A DNA stretch of 7,567 bases, taken from the NCBI GenBank assembly GCA_900319195.1, contig ONNL01000181.1:1-7567 (forward strand). The letters run 5' to 3'. The first letter of the stretch is position 1. Every line of letters starts with the position of its first letter. The stretch is from an uncultured Ruminococcus sp. (GTDB lineage Bacteria > Bacillota > Clostridia > Oscillospirales > Ruminococcaceae). The notes beneath the pieces were generated by a model, which was not told the DNA's origin, ran no database searches, and saw nothing but the letters and a program-made list of their open reading frames with translations. Below are positions 1-6,138 of this stretch, in pieces. The position numbers and the translations under genes are program-made.

Positions 1-15
1 GGTTTACTGGGGCAA

Positions 16-176
16 GGCATATTGATGCCGTACCGACTCGGATAATTTTATAGCAAACGACAAAAGTTTTTGGAGCTTGCTATTTGCTGATCGCAGGGTG
101 CGGGTGTCCGGTGGACGCCCAACGGAAGTGCCCTTGGGGTACACCTCTGCGAAGTTGCGTCTCGGCAAGGCACTTT
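16..176. other. Non-coding, hairpin-prone GC-rich patch
   Basis: No credible gene lies here. Several short dyads are visible: GGCAT/ATGCC at 16-20 and 25-29, GGGTGTCC/GGACGCCC at 102-109 and 113-120 with a 3-nt loop and one G-T pair, and AAGTGCC/GGCACTT at 126-132 and 169-175. An open frame runs through on the plus strand but has no ribosome binding site and continues antisense into the phosphorylase gene. The patch could be a degenerate intergenic repeat or the edge of a structured RNA from beyond the left end. I cannot tell which. Confidence 0.35.
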
Positions 177-183
177 AAATCAT

Positions 184-228
184 TTTTTATAGTCAACGTC
201 GAATTATTTTTGACGTTGACTATAAAAA
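184..228. repeat. Perfect 17-bp inverted repeat, 11-nt spacer
   Basis: The arms at 184-200 and 212-228 are exact reverse complements. The inner bases add a G-T and two A-T pairs, so the stem could reach about 20 bp with a 5-nt loop. The arms begin with T5 and end with A5, so on neither strand is the stem followed by a free T-run. It is therefore not a standard terminator. It lies just beyond the phosphorylase terminator. It could be a back-up transcript end, a 3' stabilising stem or a small palindromic mobile repeat. Confidence 0.8.
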
Positions 229-235
229 TAACGAT

Positions 236-270
236 AAAAAGGCAGATACTTCATTGCGAAGCATCTGCCT
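236..270 (-). terminator. Rho-independent terminator of the cellodextrin phosphorylase gene
   Basis: Read on the minus strand, AGGCAGAT, a C/A mismatch and GAAG/CTTC pairing form a stem of about 12 pairs around a 5-nt loop. The stem ends in a run of five T (complement of 236-240). It starts about 23 nt after the stop codon at 294-296, the expected place for the gene's terminator. Confidence 0.85.
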
Positions 271-293
271 TTGTTGTTTATCTTGATTTTTTA

Positions 294-2690
294 TCAGCCC
301 ATTGTGACTGTTATCTCATTAACGTCCTTGAGCTTGCTTGCAGGAACAAATGCGTGTTCCATTTCCTCGCCGTTGAGGAGGAGCTTTGCAACGCCGCTCT
401 CAACGTGTGCGCTGTTGTCAACAGTGATGTTGAGCTTCTTTCCGCGGAACTGCTTTGTCATCTTGAAGCCGTCCCACTCGGAAGGAATCGAGGGGAGAAT
501 GTCTATACCGTCGAAGTCGGGTCTGATACCGCAGATACCCTCTACACAGCCTACCATGACTGTCGAAGCTGTACCTGTGAGCCAGTGTACGTGCGAGCGT
601 CCCTCGTAGGGCGAAGCCTTGCTCTCGGTGAACTGACCGTGTACATACGGCTCCATTACGCGAATCTCAGCCTTGTCGTTCATTGCCGCAGGAGCGCTCT
701 CCATGAAGTATTCAAACGCTCTGTTGCCGTGACCGATGAGTGACTCCGCAAGTATCAGCCAGCCCTGAGACTGCGAGAAGATACCGCCGTTTTCCTTTGT
801 ATCTGCATTGAATATGTGCATGAGCGCACCGTCGAAGTAGTGGTCCTTGTACGGAGGCTCGAGAAGCTTTGCACCATAGGGTGTGTTGAGTATCTCGTGT
901 ACCGACTCCATAGCCTTGTCAGCAACAGCAGGCGAAGCAAATTCCGAGATAACGCTCCAGCTCTGCGGATTGAGCCACATATTAGCCTCGGGGTCCTTCT
1001 TTGCGCCGACGATAGTTCCGTCCTCACGGATACCGCGGATAAATCTGTCCTCGTCCCAGCACTTGTCAAGAGTCTCAGCAAGCTTCTCCTGAACGCCTAC
1101 GATGTAGCATGAATAGCTGTTATCGCCCTTCATATCGGCAAAGTCGTGGATAACGTTCATAGCGTAGTAGAGCTGGAAGGCAACGAATGTGGATTCGCCC
1201 TTTGCTCCGAGTCTCAGACAGTCGTTCCAGTCAGCGTGGAGACCTGCGGGCATATTGTGTGCACCGAGTCTCTCCATCGAGAACTTTATCGCTCTCTTGA
1301 GGTGCTCATAAACAGTGTCCTCGCCGCCGTTTGCATATACGATAACTTCGTCGAGGAAGTCGGTGTTGCCTGTCTCGTTGATGTACTTGAGTACAGTCGG
1401 GAAGAGCCAGAGAGCGTCGTCCGCACGATATGAGGGATGACCTGTCTCCTTGACATACTCGGGGTCGTCGGGAGTATTCTCGTGACCTGCGTTGTGGTTG
1501 AACTTAACGAGCGGAAGTCCGCCGCCGTTGTCAACCTGTGCAGAGAGCATGAATCTTATCTTTTCAAGAGCCATTTCGGGAGCGAGGTGGATAATACCCT
1601 GAATGTCCTGAACTGTATCACGATAGCCGTAGCCGTTTCTGAGACCGCAGTATGTGAATGAAGCCGCTCTTGACCAAGTGAATGTGATGAAGCACTGGTA
1701 AGCGTTCCAAACATTTATCATGTTGTTGAATTCCTCAGAGGGAGTTTCAACGCTGAAATTATCGAGCTTTGAGTGCCAGTAATTCTTGAGCTCCTCAACC
1801 TCTGCATCAACACGTCCTGCATCCTCATAGCCGCTCATGATAGCCTCTGCCTCAGCGTCGTTATTCTGACCGAGGAAGTAGATGAGCTCGCGTGTCTCGC
1901 CGGGCTTGAGAGTTATCTCAGACTGGAGCGCACCGCAGGCATTTGAGTTGAAGTTGAGCACGTTGTCGCACTTGCCGTTTTCAACAGCAATGGGGTTCGA
2001 GTAAGTCCTGTAGGGACCGATGAAGCTTGAAAGACTGCCGTTATAAGCTGAAACGGGAGCACCCTTTACGCCGAAGAAGCGCTCTCTGTGGTTAGAGCCG
2101 CTTGCGTCGCGTCCGCTGTTCTCGTTGATGTGCTGAACTATTTTGTCGCCCTCGAAGCTTGTGCGTGTGATAAAGAGCGTGTACTGGAGGTTTATCTGGT
2201 CCTGCTCGTAGTTGTTGTCGTTTGTGAATTCAACGAAGCCGAATGCAGAGAGCTTTCTCTCAGCCGAGCCGTTGTTCGTTATCTTTGCACGCCATATCTC
2301 ATATTTCTGTCCCTTGGGCACATAGTATGTCACCTCAGACTTAATGTCTGCGTATTCCGCAGAGATAACGGTGTACGCTGTACCGTGGCGGCATTCACTC
2401 TTGTACTTGTCGAGCGGCTTGCCGACAGGCTGCCATGAAGCAGACCAGTAATCGCCTGTTGCGTCGTCGCGCAGGTAGATATAGCGTCCCGGGAGAGCCA
2501 TATCCGAATTGAAGCGAAAACGCGATATACGACCGTTTGCTCCTGATTTTACGAAGCTGTAGCCTGCCGCATTGTTTGAAATGATAGCGCCGTATTCGGG
2601 GTCACCGAGATAGTTTGCCCACGGCGCAGGTGTTGCAGGGTTTGTAATGACGTATTCCTTGTTTGCAAGGTCAAAATGTCCGTACTGCAT
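294..2690 (-). CDS. GH94 cellodextrin phosphorylase (798 aa, cytoplasmic)
   Basis: Predicted to cleave cello-oligosaccharides with phosphate, releasing glucose 1-phosphate and a shortened chain, in the cytoplasm (no signal peptide). Full GH94 architecture is visible: an N-terminal beta-sandwich (about 1-270), a helical linker, an alpha6/alpha6 catalytic barrel (about 320-720) and a C-terminal strand segment ending in a typical VTMG. The catalytic acid is D490 in ADWNDCL. R351, R357 and D358 match the -1 subsite residues of chitobiose phosphorylase, and T705/G706 in WLTGT match its phosphate site. The phosphate-site histidine of most relatives is Q640 here, and the +1 position is F627. From memory, R. 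albus cellodextrin phosphorylase has exactly Gln646 and Phe633, with the same 13-residue spacing. This favours cellodextrin over cellobiose or diacetylchitobiose phosphorylase. The length is that of the short (about 800 aa) class, not the roughly 980-aa Clostridium type. The start is supported by AAGGAG at 2699-2704, 8 nt upstream. It has its own promoter and terminator. Confidence 0.9.
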   Translation of the reverse strand: MQYGHFDLANKEYVITNPATPAPWANYLGDPEYGAIISNNAAGYSFVKSGANGRISRFRFNSDMALPGRYIYLRDDATGDYWSASWQPVGKPLDKYKSECRHGTAYTVISAEYADIKSEVTYYVPKGQKYEIWRAKITNNGSAERKLSAFGFVEFTNDNNYEQDQINLQYTLFITRTSFEGDKIVQHINENSGRDASGSNHRERFFGVKGAPVSAYNGSLSSFIGPYRTYSNPIAVENGKCDNVLNFNSNACGALQSEITLKPGETRELIYFLGQNNDAEAEAIMSGYEDAGRVDAEVEELKNYWHSKLDNFSVETPSEEFNNMINVWNAYQCFITFTWSRAASFTYCGLRNGYGYRDTVQDIQGIIHLAPEMALEKIRFMLSAQVDNGGGLPLVKFNHNAGHENTPDDPEYVKETGHPSYRADDALWLFPTVLKYINETGNTDFLDEVIVYANGGEDTVYEHLKRAIKFSMERLGAHNMPAGLHADWNDCLRLGAKGESTFVAFQLYYAMNVIHDFADMKGDNSYSCYIVGVQEKLAETLDKCWDEDRFIRGIREDGTIVGAKKDPEANMWLNPQSWSVISEFASPAVADKAMESVHEILNTPYGAKLLEPPYKDHYFDGALMHIFNADTKENGGIFSQSQGWLILAESLIGHGNRAFEYFMESAPAAMNDKAEIRVMEPYVHGQFTESKASPYEGRSHVHWLTGTASTVMVGCVEGICGIRPDFDGIDILPSIPSEWDGFKMTKQFRGKKLNITVDNSAHVESGVAKLLLNGEEMEHAFVPASKLKDVNEITVTMG

Positions 2691-2779
2691 GATATATTCT
2701 CCTTTTCAAGCCGTATCATCCGCATTCATTTTCAGTGCTTACAAATGAAAAAACGCATAACCGACAATGTATTAAATCA

Positions 2780-2808
2780 ATTATACCATACATTTCGTGA
2801 CACTGCAA
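2780..2808 (-). promoter_or_regulatory. Sigma-A promoter of the cellodextrin phosphorylase gene
   Basis: On the minus strand, TTGCAG (2803-2808), a 17-nt spacer and TATAAT (2780-2785) form a strong promoter. TGG directly before the -10 gives an extended -10. Transcription would start near 2773 and leave an untranslated leader of roughly 80 nt. The promoter sits downstream of the previous gene's terminator, so the phosphorylase appears to be its own transcription unit. Confidence 0.8.
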
Positions 2809-2847
2809 TAGTTTTTACGGATTTTATAATTATTCGTCTTAATTAAC

Positions 2848-2877
2848 AAAAAATCGGAGCAGTTTTTGCTGCTCCGA
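2848..2877 (-). terminator. Rho-independent terminator of the 271-aa dockerin gene
   Basis: TCGGAGCAG at 2854-2862 pairs perfectly with CTGCTCCGA at 2869-2877 around a 6-nt loop. On the minus strand the stem is followed by six T (complement of 2848-2853). It begins about 10 nt after the stop codon at 2887-2889. Confidence 0.92.
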
Positions 2878-2886
2878 CAATGTGTT

Positions 2887-3702
2887 TTATTTGCTTGCCT
2901 GATAATCCGCATAAGCCTTGAGGATAAGCGCCGCGTCGGACGAGTCGATGGTGTCGTCGCCGTTGTAATCCGCAAGAGCCGCCTGTTCAGCAGAAAAGCT
3001 GCCCGTATTGCCTGCCTGTGTATCCGCATACTCTCTGAGGATAAGTGCCGCGTCGCTTGAATCGACCGAGTTGTCGGCATTGACATCTCCGAGGGGATAT
3101 TCCCTGTCGGAAATTGTGACAGAGCCGTTCTTTATGCCGTTTGCAAAAGTCCAGTTCTGCGCGTCCTTGTCGCCGTCAAGGTTGATGAATTCGGGCGGAG
3201 CGGAAGCGTTATCGACGTAAACTATATTCACGGGATAAACGTCACCGACAGCATAGTCCTCGGGGAGCTTCACCTCCATGCTGCATATAGCACCGCTGCT
3301 CGTGATGTCCGAGGTGCCTGCGGCAGCAACAAACACTGCGTTATCGAGTACGCTCTCATCGTCAAGGACAGATGTCAGGATCATGTCCTTTTTTGTGTGG
3401 GCATAGTTTCCGTTTTCGTCGGCAACGGGAGTGAGTGCGCGTCCGTTCTCATTTTCGGGGAACTGTACGTGCAGACCCATTGCGGCGAGCTCGGGATCTC
3501 CCGATTCTGAGCCGAGCCTGAAGCTTATCGTTACGGTATCACTCTCCGCAGCCTGCTTCTTTGTAAGCTCAACTGACGATACTGTCAGCGTGTTTTTGAG
3601 GTCGGGGTCGTTTGCGGAAAACGCGCTCCTGCTTATATATTCTGTGCCTGCCGCGGTCATAATTCCCGAAAGCAGCACAGCAGTTATCCTTAGTGTTTTC
3701 AT
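2887..3702 (-). CDS. Secreted cohesin-like/dockerin type I protein (271 aa)
   Basis: Predicted cellulosome-associated extracellular protein. Residues 1-30 form a signal peptide (K2, R5, then a hydrophobic stretch about 6-19); the cleavage site is unclear. Residues about 38-198 look like a cohesin-type beta-sandwich: TVSSVEL with DTVTISFRL, later GAICSMEVKLP, GDVYPVNI, and a closing strand NGSVTI. Residues 205-226 and 244-265 are two dockerin Ca-binding repeats. Ligands are D206, N208, D210, D217 and D245, N247, D249, D256, both followed by a DAALIL helix. The two repeats are nearly identical, including the paired serines at 215-216 and 254-255. GGAGG at 3707-3711 precedes the ATG by only 4 nt, a short spacing. 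One cohesin-like plus one dockerin domain resembles small adaptor scaffoldins such as R. flavefaciens ScaC. Whether the N-terminal module really binds dockerins cannot be told from sequence. The gene has its own promoter and terminator. Confidence 0.88.
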   Translation of the reverse strand: MKTLRITAVLLSGIMTAAGTEYISRSAFSANDPDLKNTLTVSSVELTKKQAAESDTVTISFRLGSESGDPELAAMGLHVQFPENENGRALTPVADENGNYAHTKKDMILTSVLDDESVLDNAVFVAAAGTSDITSSGAICSMEVKLPEDYAVGDVYPVNIVYVDNASAPPEFINLDGDKDAQNWTFANGIKNGSVTISDREYPLGDVNADNSVDSSDAALILREYADTQAGNTGSFSAEQAALADYNGDDTIDSSDAALILKAYADYQASK

Positions 3703-3737
3703 ATTGCCTCCATGTATGTATACAGCTATTCCACTTT

Positions 3738-3766
3738 ATTATAATACATATCATCGGAAAATGCAA
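3738..3766 (-). promoter_or_regulatory. Sigma-A promoter of the 271-aa dockerin gene
   Basis: TTGCAT (3761-3766), a 17-nt spacer and TATAAT (3738-3743) read on the minus strand, in the 95-nt gap between the two dockerin genes. The gap has no convincing terminator for the upstream gene, so read-through could add to transcription from this promoter. Confidence 0.8.
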
Positions 3767-3797
3767 GGGATTTCGGGAATTTTTTTAGTATGCGGGC

Positions 3798-4706
3798 TTA
3801 TGCTGTCGGGAGCGTATAGCTGTTGTTGGCAAGATACTTCTGAATGGCAAGCGCGTCACCCGATGTTATGCCGTCTCCGTTGCCGTCACAATCTGCTGCG
3901 GCGGAGTCAGTTATCTTGAAGTCGTTGGGATTAGCAATGAACTGCATAATGAGTGTCGCGTCTGCAACCGAAACAGACGAATCTCCGTTTGCGTCGCCGT
4001 AAACTATATCGGTATCTGGCTCAGAGGTGGGTGCGTCCCCGACTATTTCTATTCCGCCGTTTATAAGACCGTAGTTGAAGGTCCATGCCTCTGCGGATAT
4101 TGATTCTTCCGTGTTTCCTCCTTCATAGTCGCAATTATCTAAGTCTCTATAATACGGAGATATAATGAACACGTCACCTGCGGATACTTCCGAGGGAAGC
4201 TTTACTGAAAGATACCACAGATCAGTTGGTGTCGTATATATTCCTTCGTCCTGAAAAAGATCCAGATAACCGCTTCCAATTAAGTAACTGCAATTCTCAG
4301 ACAGCGAACCTGTAAAACGATTTGGTTGTGCTCCCGATTTAACAGAGTATGTCAAACGTTTATCAACAGAGACACTAAGACCGAAGGAATCGGCACGAAC
4401 CTCAGTTCCGTCAGCGTCCAAATGTATCGGAATGGATATAGCCTTGTTATCCTGTATATACTGTTCAGCCTCCTCTACGGTCAGCTTTACCGTGCCCGCA
4501 GAAATTGTATTGTGTATGACAGCCTTACTTGCGTCCCACGGAACTACAGTCCCGTCAGTAAATGTTTGACTTCCGACAAGAGCATAGCTGCTTTTTCCAT
4601 AATAACCTAAATATGACGATCCCTCGGCATTTGCTGCCGTGAATGCAGCTGACGAGCAGACGATCATTGCTGATGCCGCAACAGATAATAATTTGCTTAC
4701 TTTCAT
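3798..4706 (-). CDS. Secreted dockerin type I protein with unassigned N-terminal module (302 aa)
   Basis: Predicted exported cellulosome component of unknown catalytic role. The signal peptide covers about residues 1-27 (K2, K5, a hydrophobic core, then AANA before E28). A Cys lies in the core, but V precedes it, so it is not a lipobox. Residues 28-225 match no enzyme family I recognise. Their second half (LSVKLP, AGDVF, AWTFNYGLINGGIEI) parallels the cohesin-like module of the neighbouring dockerin protein. Residues 237-258 and about 271-293 form the dockerin. Repeat 1 uses D238, N240, D242 and D249. Repeat 2 has the shortened loop DGNGDGITSGD followed by ALAIQKYL, a form I associate with R. 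flavefaciens dockerins. I chose this ATG over one nine codons upstream because GGAG at 4716-4719 lies 9 nt before it and the protein then begins with a clean signal peptide. The upstream ATG has no ribosome binding site. Confidence 0.87.
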   Translation of the reverse strand: MKVSKLLSVAASAMIVCSSAAFTAANAEGSSYLGYYGKSSYALVGSQTFTDGTVVPWDASKAVIHNTISAGTVKLTVEEAEQYIQDNKAISIPIHLDADGTEVRADSFGLSVSVDKRLTYSVKSGAQPNRFTGSLSENCSYLIGSGYLDLFQDEGIYTTPTDLWYLSVKLPSEVSAGDVFIISPYYRDLDNCDYEGGNTEESISAEAWTFNYGLINGGIEIVGDAPTSEPDTDIVYGDANGDSSVSVADATLIMQFIANPNDFKITDSAAADCDGNGDGITSGDALAIQKYLANNSYTLPTA

Positions 4707-4715
4707 AATCTCACG

Positions 4716-4719
4716 CTCC
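4716..4719 (-). promoter_or_regulatory. Ribosome binding site fixing the start of the 302-aa dockerin gene
   Basis: GGAG on the minus strand, 9 nt before the ATG at 4704-4706. The alternative in-frame ATG at 4731-4733 lies upstream of it, has no such site, and would put ten polar residues ahead of the signal peptide. Confidence 0.75.
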
Positions 4720-4784
4720 AACATATTATTCAAACAGCTTGTATGATTTGCGAAAAATTTTTATAAAATCAAACTATTTTTATT

Positions 4785-4813
4785 ATTATATCACAAAAGT
4801 GTATGCTTGTCAA
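4785..4813 (-). promoter_or_regulatory. Perfect consensus sigma-A promoter of the 302-aa dockerin gene
   Basis: TTGACA (4808-4813), exactly 17 nt, then TATAAT (4785-4790) on the minus strand, with TGA before the -10 giving an extended -10. It is the only fully consensus promoter in the window. The leader would be about 70 nt. No operator or attenuator is obvious between it and the gene. Confidence 0.88.
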
Positions 4814-4870
4814 TAAAAACTATGTGCAAAATCCATATAGCTGTTTTCGGAGATGCTCTGCGAGACAGAG

Positions 4871-5031
4871 GCTTTCTCGGATCTCTTGTCTTGAGGCTTT
4901 GCTTCAAATTTTTAAGGGATATAGCGCAAAAAATGTGCCGCCCTATAAGGACGACACGCGCTATATCCCTTAAAAATTTCAAATTAAAGTCTTTGAAAGG
5001 GGTTCGGGGGAAAGCTCTCCTCCGAAAGTTT
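4871..5031 (+). repeat. Long-hairpin repeat element, copy E1
   Basis: The core is a perfect 22-bp inverted repeat with arms at 4906-4927 and 4958-4979. The 30-nt spacer can itself fold (GTGCCGCCCT against AGGACGACAC, 8 of 10 pairs). The outer part of each arm reads AAATTTT/AAAATTT and the inner part ATATAGCGC/GCGCTATAT. A second, imperfect hairpin of GGGGGAAA and TTTCCCCC follows at 5006-5035. Copy E2 shares the same order of blocks: GCTTTC, then 30-31 nt, GCTTCAAAT, the hairpin, TAAAGT, and GAAAGTTT. It fills most of the 4707-5070 non-coding gap and separates the regulator pair from the dockerin genes. The outer boundaries are estimates. Confidence 0.75.
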
Positions 5032-5044
5032 CCCCCGATAATAC

Positions 5045-5070
5045 CGTATATAGCTCCTATATACGTGTTT
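5045..5070 (+). terminator. Possible plus-strand terminator after repeat E1
   Basis: CGTATATAG (5045-5053) and CTATATACG (5057-5065) form a perfect 9-bp stem with a 3-nt loop. On the plus strand TGTTTTT follows. No plus-strand gene lies upstream, and on the minus strand, where the regulator gene ends at 5071, there is no T-run after the stem. The stem is AT-rich and therefore weak. Confidence 0.4.
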
Positions 5071-5280
5071 TTATTCATCCCTTTGATATTCGAGTATATC
5101 ACCGGGCTGACAATCAAGCACATCGCATATCGAATTAAGCGTTGAGAAGCGTATCGCGCTGACCTTCCCCGTTTTAAGCTTTGAGAGATTCACATTGCTC
5201 ACGCCAACGTGTTCGCTCAATTCGTTGAGAGTCATTTTCCTGTCAGCCATAACTCTGTCAAGACGTGAAATTATAGCCAT
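5071..5280 (-). CDS. Small Cro/C1-type (XRE, YozG-like) transcriptional regulator (69 aa)
   Basis: A stand-alone DNA-binding domain. The helix-turn-helix lies at about residues 17-36 (LNELSEHVGVSNVNLSKLK), followed by the RFSTLNSICDVLDCQPGDIL segment typical of this small family. There is no sensor or dimerisation domain. It follows the DUF2975 membrane-protein gene by 9 nt. Its Shine-Dalgarno (GAGGTG) overlaps that gene's TGA stop, which suggests translational coupling. The same pairing, a DUF2975 protein with a YozG-like regulator, is a recurrent two-gene cassette in Firmicutes (for example yoaS-yozG of B. subtilis). The likely target is its own promoter region, where operator-like repeats are visible. 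The signal it answers to is unknown. Confidence 0.9.
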   Translation of the reverse strand: MAIISRLDRVMADRKMTLNELSEHVGVSNVNLSKLKTGKVSAIRFSTLNSICDVLDCQPGDILEYQRDE

Positions 5281-5289
5281 ATTATCACC

Positions 5290-5946
5290 TCAGACCGTTT
5301 CGTCGGATTCCCGCTGAAGCTCTGCGCCGTAGCCGAAAATGTGAACAATGAGAATGAACGCAAGTACCAGCACCACTGCTGTGATATTGACATGATAGAA
5401 GCCTGTATTTACAAGCACCAGAGGGATGAGCGAGTATGCAAAGTGCTTCATTCTCTTGATGATGTTCTCCTCAAACGGCGAGCCACAGGTCTCCAGAGCC
5501 TTTGCGAGCTTGCTGCCGAATGCCATGATAACGATGTAGTATGCACACAGCATAGCACCAGCCAGACACGCTACTACCGCAGCGAGCTTTACCTCTCTGC
5601 CTGTAACGTTTTCGACATTGCCCTTGATTGCGTACTCGGTCACGTCGTCTTTGGTCTCGGTCTTTTCTATATTCCAGAGAACGTCAATACCGAATTCTTC
5701 AATGTGGAAATTGGTTTCCTCAAGGTCGAGCAGCTCGATGAACGGCGGGACCTTGGAATTGTCAACGGTTATTGCGCCGTCAGCCTTGCCTTCAACAGTT
5801 ACAGCGTCGTTCGGGATCTGTAAGCAGACAATGCCGCCGATAATACAAACGACCACGCCTGCAATAAGAATTCCCTTGCATACGTTTGCGATTATTCTGA
5901 GTATTTTGCCTAACTTGTTGATCTTCATTACCTTTTCGTTTTTCAT
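5290..5946 (-). CDS. DUF2975 family four-helix membrane protein (218 aa)
   Basis: Integral membrane protein of unknown function. Predicted helices are at about 18-42, 121-143, 167-184 and 187-206. A soluble loop of roughly 75 residues (43-118) between helices 1 and 2 is probably outside the membrane. Family features are the CGSPFEENIIKRMKHFAYSLIP segment (154-175) and the C-terminal IFGYGAELQRESDETV (203-218). The start ATG at 5944-5946 is preceded by GGAGGT at 5953-5958 with 6-nt spacing. The internal Met7 has a poorer site. It is first in a two-gene operon with the small regulator at 5071-5280. A role as a membrane partner of that regulator is an inference from the conserved pairing; the sequence does not show it. 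Confidence 0.85.
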   Translation of the reverse strand: MKNEKVMKINKLGKILRIIANVCKGILIAGVVVCIIGGIVCLQIPNDAVTVEGKADGAITVDNSKVPPFIELLDLEETNFHIEEFGIDVLWNIEKTETKDDVTEYAIKGNVENVTGREVKLAAVVACLAGAMLCAYYIVIMAFGSKLAKALETCGSPFEENIIKRMKHFAYSLIPLVLVNTGFYHVNITAVVLVLAFILIVHIFGYGAELQRESDETV

Positions 5947-5999
5947 AATATGACCTCCATTTTTGGTTTTATTTGTTCGGTTTCCCTTACCGTGATTTT

Positions 6000-6028
6000 A
6001 GTATATCACACAATGTTACGTTTGTCAA
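6000..6028 (-). promoter_or_regulatory. Sigma-A promoter of the DUF2975-regulator operon
   Basis: TTGACA (6023-6028), a 17-nt spacer and TATACT (6000-6005) on the minus strand, with TGA before the -10. The leader would be about 45-50 nt to the GGAGGT site. The -35 box lies 2 nt from copy 1 of the duplicated 22-mer, so a protein bound there could act on RNA polymerase directly. Confidence 0.85.
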
Positions 6029-6030
6029 CT

Positions 6031-6052
6031 AAAATTTATCGTTTATCGTTAA
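6031..6052. promoter_or_regulatory. Operator-like 22-mer, copy 1
   Basis: Contains the tandem heptads TTTATCG-TTTATCG followed by TTAA. It recurs at 6117-6138 with one mismatch (G6048 against A6134). It lies immediately upstream of the -35 box of the operon promoter. This is the natural place for autoregulation by the small Cro/C1-type regulator, but binding is inferred. Confidence 0.6.
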
Positions 6053-6105
6053 TTTTGTAATGTTATACATATACGCAAGCAATTTTCCGGCGTCCCATTG
6101 TGCAC

Positions 6106-6138
6106 ATTATACGATAAAAATTTATCGTTTATCATTAA
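6106..6138. promoter_or_regulatory. Operator-like 22-mer, copy 2, with palindrome and possible second -10 box
   Basis: The 22-mer at 6117-6138 matches copy 1 at 21 of 22 positions, 86 bp away. Its left part also belongs to a perfect palindrome, ACGATAAA-AA-TTTATCGT (6111-6128). On the minus strand TATAAT lies at 6106-6111, directly beside it. No good -35 box is found 17 nt upstream (TGATAA), so a second upstream promoter is only a possibility. The arrangement could also let two bound sites loop. Confidence 0.5.

Noticed and set aside
84..743. 219-aa open frame on the plus strand
   Set aside because: Antisense to the phosphorylase gene for most of its length, no ribosome binding site and low-complexity shadow-type composition.
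294..2690. Call as cellobiose or N,N'-diacetylchitobiose phosphorylase
   Set aside because: The N-terminal half does resemble chitobiose phosphorylase, but Q640 and F627 match the R. albus cellodextrin enzyme and not the other two.
2731..2744. Catabolite-response (cre)-like sequence in the phosphorylase leader
   Set aside because: TTGTAAGCACTGAA misses the central G and the later C of the consensus; too weak to annotate.
3431..3919. 162-aa plus-strand open frame across the two dockerin genes
   Set aside because: Antisense shadow of two well-supported secreted protein genes and across their promoter.
4654..4660. Lipoprotein signal in the 302-aa dockerin protein (Cys17)
   Set aside because: The residue before Cys is Val rather than Gly, Ala or Ser, and an ANA cleavage site lies further on.
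4707..4733. Upstream start for the 302-aa dockerin gene
   Set aside because: No ribosome binding site before it. It adds ten charged/polar residues before a clean signal peptide, and the real site (GGAG) lies between the two ATGs.
4791..5145. Two overlapping open frames (about 110 aa) on opposite strands around repeat E1
   Set aside because: They mirror each other because of the palindrome (both encode FLRDIA and ISLKN stretches), have no ribosome binding sites, and one runs antisense into the regulator gene.
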